In this document: positions 12,001 to 18,770 of the stretch, piece after piece | Layout: each line of letters opens with the position of its first letter | How positions within the stretch are numbered: the stretch's first letter is position 1 | Assembly (NCBI GenBank): GCA_023105745.1 | Contig: JALGQZ010000001.1 | Span: 55,312,937-55,376,936 of the forward strand | Length of the DNA: 64,000 bases | Direction: 5' to 3' | DNA from: Austropuccinia psidii | Taxonomy: Eukaryota; Basidiomycota; Pucciniomycetes; Pucciniales; Sphaerophragmiaceae | The notes under the pieces: generated by a model | What the model saw: the letters and a program-made list of their open reading frames with translations, nothing else | Told to the model about the DNA's origin: nothing | The model's database searches: none | Translations under genes and position numbers: made by a program

Positions 12001-12794
12001 TATTGGTGATAAACAGAAGGAACAACCTTCATCACGGTTTCTATTTCTTCTGGCTCTTCCTCTTCATCCCACAACTCCTCCAGGGAGTCATGATAAGATG
12101 AAGGAGGAAGGTCCATATTCCCAAAGAAGAGATGAAGTGAAGATACAGAATTATCTTCTCCAACATCTTGAATCTCTTTGAAGACTTCATCTCTAGATGA
12201 TAGTAATGACTGATGGGAATTAAGGGAAGGAATATGGACAGAAGACGGAAATGATGGTGTTCTAGAATCACCAACCAGAGCTGCACATGATTTGGCAGAA
12301 GAAAAGTCATTACTGAAAGAAATTGAAGGATCATTATAGTCCTTATGATCAGAATTAAAGGTGATCAATCCTTGCCTCCAATCAATAAACGGATTAAAAT
12401 GATTAAGAAAGTCAAAGCCCAATATGAGGTCTTCTCCCTTGGGAGTATCAATGACTAAAAAGTCCCATTCAAAGCTTGGGAAGGAAGGGAGCTCAACCAT
12501 ATATTTAGTATGGTGAGTCACAAATAAAGAAGGAGACTCAGAGGAGTCAAGAATAATAAGGGGAATCTTCTCCGGGAGTTCTGACATGGTCAAAGAATAC
12601 TTGTGAACAAACTGCTTTGCAATAAATGAGTTGGTAGCACCAGAATCAATGAGAATACTGTAAAACATATCAGAGAGAGAAGAAAAAACAAAAAATTTAA
12701 GAGAATTTTTGACACCAGTATTCAGAATGCACAATTGTGCTCTGGATGGAAAACTGTGAAGACCATTGAACACAACATGATCTTCACTCAGGCT
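9072..12794 (-). CDS. pol: Pol polyprotein of element A (protease, RT, RNase H, integrase, chromodomain)
   Basis: The frame stays open for 1,240 codons after the predicted -1 shift. There is no ATG at its start (the nearest candidate is GTG at 12773), so expression as a gag-pol fusion is expected. Numbering from that GTG: aspartic protease DSGAT at 43-47; reverse transcriptase about 270-545 with MPFGLTNAPASFQ at 409-421 and YLDD at 439-442; RNase H about 583-705 with TDASDYALG, HDKELLGIVW, LTDHSSLQYF and LPDALSR. In integrase, a zinc finger has H810, H817, C847 and C850, and the DD35E catalytic set is D880, D940 and E976. A GPF module lies near 1107-1111. The chromodomain is at about 1167-1222 with three aromatic cage positions, W1169, W1190 and F1193. 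No stop, frameshift or missing catalytic residue is visible, so this copy looks functional. The product copies the RNA genome and inserts the cDNA; the chromodomain probably steers it to methylated histone H3. Confidence 0.95.
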   Translation of the reverse strand, partial: SLSEDHVVFNGLHSFPSRAQLCILNTGVKNSLKFFVFSSLSDMFYSILIDSGATNSFIAKQFVHKYSLTMSELPEKIPLIILDSSESPSLFVTHHTKYMVELPSFPSFEWDFLVIDTPKGEDLILGFDFLNHFNPFIDWRQGLITFNSDHKDYNDPSISFSNDFSSAKSCAALVGDSRTPSFPSSVHIPSLNSHQSLLSSRDEVFKEIQDVGEDNSVSSLHLFFGNMDLPPSSYHDSLEELWDEEEEPEEIETVMKVVPSVYHQYLDVFSKVKAEKLPPHRACDHHIELEGSLPPAGVIYSLSNQESDTLRAYISENVEKGFIRPSSSSTGAPVLFVKKKDGGLRLCVDYRKLNAVTRKNKYPVPPMNQILTVFNGSSIFSKIDLRGAYNLLRIKEGDEHLTCFRTKYGSYEYLVMPFGLTNAPASFQNLFNDIFYDLLDVYVVVYLDDIMVFSKSEEEHVTHVSTVLSRLRANNLFAKASKCLFHVSSVEYLGYVVSSEGLKMDQAKVQQILNWPPPRNLKALQSFLGFANFYRRFIKNYSKKISSLTSFLKKDSRFPLNEEALRQFHQLKEAFTTAPILFHFNPSLPTIVETDASDYALGAVLSKVSDSGKHPIAFDSRKLLPAELNYEIHDKELLGIVWALKRWRAFLLSISSPFEVLTDHSSLQYFMSSKILTRRQARWAEFLSEFHFSITYCPGRLATLPDALSRRDDVYPERGEDFISKNPMNYQKIIKQDEIQASKFFAVKVDSFSNLIDSIQKAVWQDSQYRSVLEDLGKGKSVQDYSLDSSSKLLLFKDRVVVPNDPTIQLNVLQNRHDSPLAGHPGQEKTLKLVKRDFHWSGMTQFIKDYVSSCQQCSRNKNIHHKKFGLLKPLPIPSGPWICLSMDFITQLPLSNSFDSILVIVDRFSKMAVFIPTIASITSLDLAHLFIKNIFSKHGLPSSIVSDQGSLFVSSFWTNLCQQLKISRDLSTAYHPETDGQTERVNQILEQYLRMYVSYHQDDWNTWLPLAEFAYNNSDHSSTKQSPFFTVYGRDPHFDSVHITQDTPAGNLSTKIQSVQQDVKRELEVAINRFKRYADKSRASPPVFNPGDMVWLSSKNIKSTRPTKKLSERWLGPFPILKKVSTHAYHLKLPSQWKSIHPVFHISLLEPVKTSTIPNRHQEPPPPITIEEEEEWEVSQILDSKLKRGKLWYLVEWKGFNQDPERSTWEPTENLKNCPELVKDFNSLYPDKPGPNSSKA

Positions 12795-12800
12795 TTTCCC
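12756..12800 (-). promoter_or_regulatory. Programmed -1 ribosomal frameshift signal, gag-pol
   Basis: In gag phase the sequence reads G-GGA-AAA, a canonical slippery heptamer (12794-12800). It is followed by a 6-nt spacer, GCCTGA, that contains the gag stop (12788-12790). A stem follows, with 5' arm GTGAAGATCA (12778-12787) and 3' arm TGGTCTTCAC (12756-12765). This gives ten pairs with one G-U and a 12-nt loop. Pol lies in exactly the -1 frame. Heptamer, spacer and both arms are identical in elements B and C. The use of frameshifting is inferred; the elements of the signal are directly visible. Confidence 0.8.
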
Positions 12801-14125
12801 TGGCTGGGAAATTTGCCTGACGGTTGGGTAAGCTTGTTTTGAGGCCTTTTGAAACAGGACTCAAGACTATGCTTCCCACCACAATAGGTACAAAGACCCT
12901 CTTTGATTCTTCTTTCTTTTTCAGAGTTCATGAGCTTGAAATCTTTATTCAACAAAGAAGAATGGGGCTTGTCCCTCTTCTGAAAATTCTTCTTCTTCTT
13001 TTGACTTGAGCTTGAAGAATTTTGAGGATGAGAAGAACTTGACTTTGAGGCTTCTGGCTTCTTCTCTTGATGGTGACCCTTTTCATTTTGCCTCTCATGG
13101 TACCTGGTATCAAGCTCCAGGGTAACGTCCATTAAGTCTTGAAGAGAGTCAATTCTTGAAGGATGGGAGGCCAATTGATCCAAAATCCTGGATGGAAATC
13201 CCTTCCTGAAATGATGGATGAGAGCTCTTTCACCCCAATCCCCGATTCTTGAGACTAAGCTTCTGAAATCAGCAATGTATAAGGATACATGCCCACCTTC
13301 TTTCATTCTTAAAGAATCCAACTCAGCTTCTGCTTTTCTGACTTCATTCGGGTCACCAAATAAAGTGAAGAGTTGAGATTCAAATAAAAGCCAAGAATTG
13401 AGAAGGTAATTTGAATCTTGATTGGTGAGATTGGAAAGATAAGGCTCAATCCATTTTGCAGCCCTGCCAACTAAGAATGAAGTGGCATAAAGAACCTTCT
13501 TTCTGTCTTGAGAGAAGTTTTCCGGATCATTATGAAAGATGAGTTGACAAGATTGAATAAAGCTTCTGACTTTGAAGGGCTGAGTCCCATCAAAGCATTC
13601 TGGAGCCTTCATAGAGGGAGTCTTGAAGGCTGGTGGTCTTGATAATTCAGAAGAAGAAGCTGCTTGCAGATTGGCCATAATCTGAGTCATTTGTTGCATA
13701 ATGGCCAATAAAGACGGTTCAGGCTGATCAGAGGCAGGCTGATCAGACTGGGATAGAGTTGGTCCTCTGGTGCCCTCAGATGCTCCCACAGGAGCAGGAG
13801 CAGCCTCAGTGCAATTAGACTCTTCCTCTTCCACAGAATTCTCCTCCTCCTCTTCACAATCTTCACCTTGAACCTTGGGACTGGTTCTTGAAAATCCTGG
13901 GAATCCGCCAACCACTCCTGATAAAGACATTGATCTTCTTGGCCCTCTTCCTTCCTTCCTGGATGGTGCTGCTCCTTCCATAATGGGTCCTCTGTCCAAT
14001 CTGGCCCTCAGTTGAGAAACTGCTGGGGTACCGTCAAGAGGAGCCCTTGGAGTTGGAGTCAGAACAGCTTGAGCTCTGGCCTGAGATCTAGTCTGTCTTG
14101 CTGGAGGTGAATGTTGAACTGGCAT
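12788..14125 (-). CDS. gag: Gag structural protein of element A
   Basis: The protein is 445 residues long, starting at the ATG at 14125 (MPVQHSPP). The frame stays open 23 codons further upstream, but that part is AT-rich and absent from relatives, so this start is preferred. The N-terminal third is basic and proline-rich, then strongly acidic (EEEEENSVEEEE). A retrotransposon gag core follows at roughly 165-325 (FDGTQPFKVRSFIQS through FRKGFPSRILDQLASHPS). Next come a lysine/serine-rich linker and a single zinc knuckle with C412, C415, H419 and C424. The spacing is CX2CX3HX4C, one residue shorter between Cys and His than the common CX2CX4HX4C. The knuckle should bind the RNA genome during particle assembly. 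The stop lies six bases after the frameshift heptamer. No damage is visible. Confidence 0.93.
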   Translation of the reverse strand: MPVQHSPPARQTRSQARAQAVLTPTPRAPLDGTPAVSQLRARLDRGPIMEGAAPSRKEGRGPRRSMSLSGVVGGFPGFSRTSPKVQGEDCEEEEENSVEEEESNCTEAAPAPVGASEGTRGPTLSQSDQPASDQPEPSLLAIMQQMTQIMANLQAASSSELSRPPAFKTPSMKAPECFDGTQPFKVRSFIQSCQLIFHNDPENFSQDRKKVLYATSFLVGRAAKWIEPYLSNLTNQDSNYLLNSWLLFESQLFTLFGDPNEVRKAEAELDSLRMKEGGHVSLYIADFRSLVSRIGDWGERALIHHFRKGFPSRILDQLASHPSRIDSLQDLMDVTLELDTRYHERQNEKGHHQEKKPEASKSSSSHPQNSSSSSQKKKKNFQKRDKPHSSLLNKDFKLMNSEKERRIKEGLCTYCGGKHSLESCFKRPQNKLTQPSGKFPSQGKA

Positions 14126-14824
14126 GATTTCAGGAATAATCAACCAAAATAAATGAAATAAAATCAAAATTTTCTTGAAGTACAAAATCAACAATCAAAT
14201 CTTGAGGAAATTGGATAATCAATGAATCAACATTCATCAAATACGTCAATCAATCAAATCAAAATGAGTCTTGAAGTAAAAATCAATATCAATGAAATCA
14301 ATCAAAATAAAAAATCTTGCAGAATCAATCAATCAAATGAAAATCTTGAAGAAAAATGAATTTATGTCAAAATTCCTGATGTGAAAAATCAGCACAATCA
14401 ATGAAATCTTCAGGTCAATCAATTTTCTTGAGGTCAAAATCAAATATGTCAAATCAATCAATCAATCAAAATCAAGTGAATTATTCTTTAAAAATCAAAA
14501 TTCTTGAAGAAAAAATCAATTATGAATCTTGATGTGAATAACGTGTCTGAATATCTTGATGAAAAATTTGAAAATCAAAGAAAATCAAGATGACGCCTGA
14601 ATTATGAATGAGAATGAAAATTTGATGATTTGAAAAGATTTAAAAAGGAATAACAAAAATAAAAAATGGGTCAGCTTTCAATTTTCAAAATGAAGAATGA
14701 ATGAAAGAAAATTGAGAGGTGACGATGAATCATTAAGTTCATAAGCGTAAAAGAATCATAATTTCGATGAAATGAGTGAATGAAATTATAAAGAAAGAAT
14801 GGACAGAGTGAAAAAGAAATTATG
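14126..14824 (-). other. 5' leader of element A, TTGATT-rich, noncoding
   Basis: About 700 bp between the priming site and gag are dominated, in element sense, by repeats of TTGATT/TTGATTGATT with TTTTGA. I see no open frame. The same low-complexity leader is present in B (about 59216-59914) and C (41535-42216 and its duplicate). Packaging or translation signals would be expected here but cannot be named from sequence alone. Confidence 0.7.
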
Positions 14825-14838
14825 AGTTAATTAATATA
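14825..14838 (-). promoter_or_regulatory. Candidate self-priming primer-binding site of element A
   Basis: One base inside the 5' LTR edge, the element-sense sequence TATATTAATTAACT is the exact reverse complement of AGTTAATTAATATA in the LTR promoter block (15211-15224). No TGG-initiated tRNA-complementary primer site is present next to the LTR. This arrangement matches the self-priming mechanism established for the Tf1/sushi group, where the 5' end of the transcript primes its own reverse transcription. The core TTAATTAA is itself palindromic, so part of the match is automatic; the flanking bases carry the specificity. Confidence 0.65.
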
Positions 14839-15210
14839 ATGTCACAGGGGCTCTTGGACAGAAACACAAGAGTGGCCTGGCACTCAGCAATCAGGGAACT
14901 CACTTGGAAGACTCCAAAGAATAAAGAAATAAAAATAAAGAATAAATTCCTCTAAAAGATATGCAGGTACAAGATGAGATGCAAAAGAGGAAAGGGAAGC
15001 CAAATGGCCAAAGAGCCAACCAAGTAAGTCCTTAATCACTGTTTCAACCTGCCAAAAATGAATAATGGAATTAGTAAGGATATGACCACCAAATATCCAT
15101 TGACAGGCGAAGAAAGAGAAAGAGAAAGGTGCTAAATGACTGACTTAATAATATCAGTATTTGCTTCACTAAAAAAATGAAAAGAAAATAAAGATAAGAT
15201 AAAATCAAAA

Positions 15211-15264
15211 TATATTAATTAACTGGGGAAAACCCCCCAGGGTGGAAAGGGTAGCCAGTATATG
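15211..15264 (-). promoter_or_regulatory. LTR core promoter block with hairpin and primer sequence
   Basis: In element sense: CATATA (15259-15264), then a perfect inverted repeat CTGGGG-N6-CCCCAG (15223-15240), running into AGTTAATTAATATA (15211-15224). The hairpin and TTAATTAA block recur in all related LTRs here (A, B, C, D, F and, with changes, E), although surrounding sequence varies. The TATA-like motif lies 35-40 bp upstream of 15224, a sensible distance for a start there. The start site itself is inferred. Confidence 0.6.
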
Positions 15265-15537
15265 TGAAGAGTTGGGAGCTTGAGTTCTTCAGGCTGAAAA
15301 CTGATCTGTATTGATCCTTGAGGCTGTATTGATTCTTTCGGGAATTGATACAGCTGGCTAATGTTGAAATTGAATTGGGTTGAATGAATTCCCCTTGATT
15401 GAAAATGAAAATGCAGTTCGTGATGGATCCAGACCGTATTGAAATGAATATGGTTGCCAAGATGGATTGAGTGGAGCTTTGACACTTGACAACTTCTTTT
15501 TGGCACTGCCTCTTGAATACACTTGAGAATGAATTGA

Positions 15538-15561
15538 CAGTATTCCCTTGGAAGGAATACT
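15538..15561. repeat. Palindrome AGTATTCC-N7-GGAATACT in U3
   Basis: Eight-base arms with a 7-nt loop lie upstream of the promoter. The same palindrome is in the other LTR of A (about 7408-7431), in B, and in altered but still paired form in C, D and F. It is a candidate binding site for a dimeric factor. Confidence 0.6.
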
Positions 15562-15964
15562 TGGAGTGAGAATAACCAATGACTGCTTGATGGCGTCATT
15601 GGTCTTTGACACTGAAACACTTGCTCTTGAGCCTTGATGATTCCTCTGAATGATTGGGTGCCTTGATGACGTGATGAGATGTTAGAATGTTGAAAAGACT
15701 ATTTGATATTGCCACCATTGAATTGCTGTTGAAAAATGATGCACAATGATGTATAACATCATTTATGGCATATTGGTTGATTGGCAAGAAGATTACGTCC
15801 AAAGGTCTTGAGGTGGAAAGGCAGAGGGGAAAAGGATGGATGTGATGGCTTCAGAGCTTGGAAAGGTGTTTCTGGGCCTTTTGGGGTTTTTGGCCACTTT
15901 TGGGTTCTGAGCCAAAAACTGGCCCAAAAGGCGGGAAAGTGTCTTTTGGACACTTTGCGTCAAA

Positions 15965-16038
15965 GTGCACAAAAATGCGCAAAATGCGCAAAAGTGCGCA
16001 AAAAGTGCGCAAAATGCGCAAAAAGTGCGCAAATGCGC
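15965..16038. repeat. GTGCGCAAAA minisatellite in U3 of the 5' LTR of A, short allele
   Basis: About eight units of the same GCGC-core repeat seen at 7835-7980, but 72 bp shorter. The first unit carries GTGCAC instead of GTGCGC. Confidence 0.85.
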
Positions 16039-16320
16039 ATTATGAGCCCAAATGGCCAAAAACAGCCATTTGGGCCATTTCCCCTGGTTTTGAGGGAAAT
16101 GACCAGAAATACCCATTTGGGCATAAATTGCCGCTATGGGTGCTGGATTGAGGTGAAGGGCCATGAAGGCCCCAAAACACAAATGGCCATAAATGGGCCA
16201 TAAGATGATGACGTGGCCATATTGGCCACTGGTGATGGATATGGCCAATTGGCCATAAAAGGACTGTGGCTTGATATGCCATATGGGGATCCAAGGAAGT
16301 GAATTGCCATGGTTGTGACA

Positions 16321-16325
16321 TTAAA
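16321..16325. repeat. Target-site duplication of element A (TTAAA), right copy
   Basis: Matches 6705-6709 exactly and directly follows the TGTGACA terminus. Confidence 0.95.
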
Positions 16326-16689
16326 ATTCAAAGAACACAACAAGCCTGCCACCCATTTTTGGGCCATCTAAAAATCGGAGAATTTTCAGGCTGGCTTCTT
16401 TTGAAACTAGGAGGGGCAAGAAGGGGCTTCAACTTCCCCCTATTTTTTTAAATTCTTATTTTTCATCCTTCTCCTCCTCCATATTTTTATAATTTATTTG
16501 GTATTTTTTTTAAAAAACACTTGTCTCTTTGTCTTTCTTCCTAGCTCTAAGTGTGTTTCACATCTTGAAGAGATACTTGTTTTCATCAGTAACACCCTCA
16601 CAGAAGACAGTTCTTAGTGACAAGAATGCAACCCATTCATCTTTGGGTGAGAGCCGCAATGCTTTGACCAATCTTAAACAATCCTAGGT

Positions 16690-18770
16690 ATGGATCTACT
16701 TCAATTAAGGTGAAGAAGGATTTGTTGAAGGTCAAGTACTGGATCAACTGGGACAACCATGCAAAAAGCAACTAAAATGTGAGTGTACAGGGAGTACTAA
16801 GGCCATGAATGATCACTTGAATGGCTATCACCAGCTACAAAATCCCAAAAAGCAATTGCTTGTTGGTGCTGGAACTCTGGACAAATACATATATAGCTCA
16901 CACCCAAAAAAGGTGAGTAAATGTTTTTCCTCATCATTTTCAGTACCAATCTGACTAACACTTTAATTTTTCGACAGGCCTTATCAATGCAAGAATTGAA
17001 AACTTTACTTTCATATTTTATATCTGAAACCAATCTGCCAATCCCAATAACTGGATTGAAAAATTTACAAGCTTTGTTAGATTGTTGCAATCCAAATATC
17101 ACCTAGATTATGGTACAACAGAAAGCGCTTACTGAACACCTCTCTAACATTTAATTTTATCATCAAGAGCATCTTTGCAAAATTCTGACAACAAATCAAT
17201 ATCTGTTTTCCATCACAACTGATACATTGAAAAGCCCCAATGTGACAGCTTATATGGTTGTCACTGGGCACTTCATTGATTTGAGCTTTAAACTCATCTT
17301 GGTACTCTTTGGCCTCAGAGAAATTCAAGGTGAGTACTTGTTTTTTTATCTTTTTGGAAATTAATCACTTACTTTTACCAACAGGTGATCATTCAGTAGC
17401 ATTGCTGGTGAAACGCTTTTTAAATATAATTCAGCATTACAATATTAGCAACCAAAAAGTCTGCATCAGTAAACAGACAAATGTGTCATGAAATTAAAGC
17501 CATGCGCCCAGCATTCTCAGCTTCAACTTAATCGATCAGGTGAATGCCAGACACGATTTATCTGGAAGAAAGAGATGGTATCAATCCAACTTTGCCAGGG
17601 TTTACCTCAGCATCAGATTCCGAGGTGGTTCATTTGGGGCCAATGGCCATTTCTAGCTTAGTTGACCCACCCGATGTACAAAACATAAAGTACAATTCAA
17701 TAATTTCCCATATCACTTACCTTGCATCAGATTTAAACCACAGTCTCCAATTCCATGATAGATGTTTTACAGCTTTCAAGCTTTTATATGACAAGAAAAA
17801 GCCAGAAAATGCAACATCATTATTTTCAAATGTGTGTACCAGGTAGAGTTCCACTTATGATATGCTGGTCCAATCATTAACACTTAAAGAGGCTTATGAT
17901 CAGCTTTTCATTTCTCCACAACTGCAATCATATTGCCTTAATAAACTCAAATGAGAGAAGGTAATAGTAATGATTGACTTCCTGCAACCATTGTATGAGG
18001 CAACTAAAATAATTTTTGGTTAAAATTATCCTACAATAAACCATGCTATTCCACTTTATATAATTCTCATCAAACCCATTGACACGGTATGTCTATTTTT
18101 TTTCATTCTCCATTTTGTTTTCTAAGAATTGTTGACTCATCTTAGGAATTCAAACAAAATGACATGGCTCTGATTGAGCCAGAAGCCAATTCTATGTGTT
18201 AAAAATATTAGCAAATATATGAAGATACTAATATCTAAGACCCCAGAAATAGTTTCAGCCATTCTTGATCTACAATTAAAACTTAAGCTTTTTATACTAA
18301 TTATTTTATATTGGCTCATTGTAGTACTTCTGCAAAAATTTAGGAAACACCTTCAAAGAAAAAGCAAAGTGATATTTTGAGGAATTGATTAGAAGTACCT
18401 CACTGGAACCCACCAACAATCAAGGTTTGGGTTTGTTTGATTAAATGTGTACAGCATCATATTTAGAGGTTATCACCTTGAATACTGAACTAAAGAAATT
18501 TTTGCCAAACCAACAGAGCCAAATTAAACAGACATCTTTATCTTTTGGAAAACAAGAATCTCTGTATTCCCAACCCTGGTCCGGATGGAATACAAATACG
18601 TTTCTATTCCTGAAACTAGTGCTCAATCAGAAATAGTTTTTCCTTGTGGTAGGAAGATCTTAAATCTTCAATGTGCATCTCCCTCATCTATGAATGTAGA
18701 ACCACTCTCTTGCATTAAAAATTTGGAACTTGTACTCTCAAGATTAAATTCTTTCCTGTGAGTATTCATG
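16690..18770 (+). pseudogene. hAT-family transposase relic with introns
   Basis: Conceptual translation with three introns and several stops or shifts follows the order of a hAT transposase. A BED zinc-finger remnant (KCECTGSTKAMNDHLNGYH) lies near 16770-16830. The catalytic-domain start, SITTDTLKSPNVTAYMVVTG, lies near 17207-17270. The block YEATKIIFG-NYPTINHAIPLY lies near 17995-18060. The C-terminal dimerisation motif (SIPETSAQSEIVFPCGRKIL, then VEPLSCIKNLEL) lies near 18605-18740. Likely introns are 16913-16977 (with branch-like CTGACTAAC), 17330-17384 and 18087-18145, each GT-AG and 55-65 bp. Stops interrupt most exons (for example TAG near 17104, TGA near 17488 and several between 18150 and 18600), so it is dead. 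Terminal inverted repeats and the 8-bp duplication expected of hAT were not found. Confidence 0.75.

Larger units (their letters stand above)
6710..16320 (-). mobile_element. Element A: complete Ty3/gypsy chromovirus LTR retrotransposon
   Basis: This is a 9,611-bp element with two LTRs (6710-8262 and 14840-16320), each bounded by TGTCACA/TGTGACA and flanked by a perfect TTAAA target duplication. In element order it contains: 5' LTR, a candidate self-priming site, a TTGATT-rich leader, gag, a -1 frameshift signal, pol (protease, reverse transcriptase, RNase H, integrase, chromodomain), a 3' noncoding stretch, a polypurine tract and the 3' LTR. Both reading frames are open throughout and all catalytic motifs I can check are present. 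The two LTRs differ by about nine substitutions plus a 72-bp length change in a U3 minisatellite, so the insertion is young and may still be competent. The C-terminal chromodomain and candidate self-priming place it, by family knowledge, with chromoviruses of the Tf1/sushi type. Confidence 0.95.
14840..16320 (-). repeat. 5' LTR of element A (1,481 bp)
   Basis: Starts TGTCACAGGG and ends GGTTGTGACA on the plus strand, followed directly by the TTAAA duplication. Apart from the minisatellite length, I count about nine single-base differences from the 3' LTR, mostly transitions. If transcription starts at the AGTTAATT block (15224), R plus U5 is about 385 nt and U3 about 1,096 bp. Confidence 0.95.

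Noticed and set aside
11406..12181. Plus-strand frames of 148 and 104 codons opposite pol
   Set aside because: They are antisense shadows of the reverse transcriptase and linker region; the same shadows recur opposite element B pol.
12788..14194. A gag start 23 codons upstream of the chosen ATG
   Set aside because: The extension (hydrophobic, AT-rich leader) is not kept in frame in B or C, whereas MPVQHSPP is shared.
14825..14840. A conventional tRNA primer-binding site next to the 5' LTR of A
   Set aside because: No TGG-initiated sequence complementary to a tRNA 3' end is present at or within several bases of the LTR edge. The self-complementary alternative fits better.
16797..17328. Minus-strand frames of 80-100 codons near the hAT relic
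   Set aside because: They are antisense to the hAT exons and cross its introns; plus-strand motifs explain the sequence.
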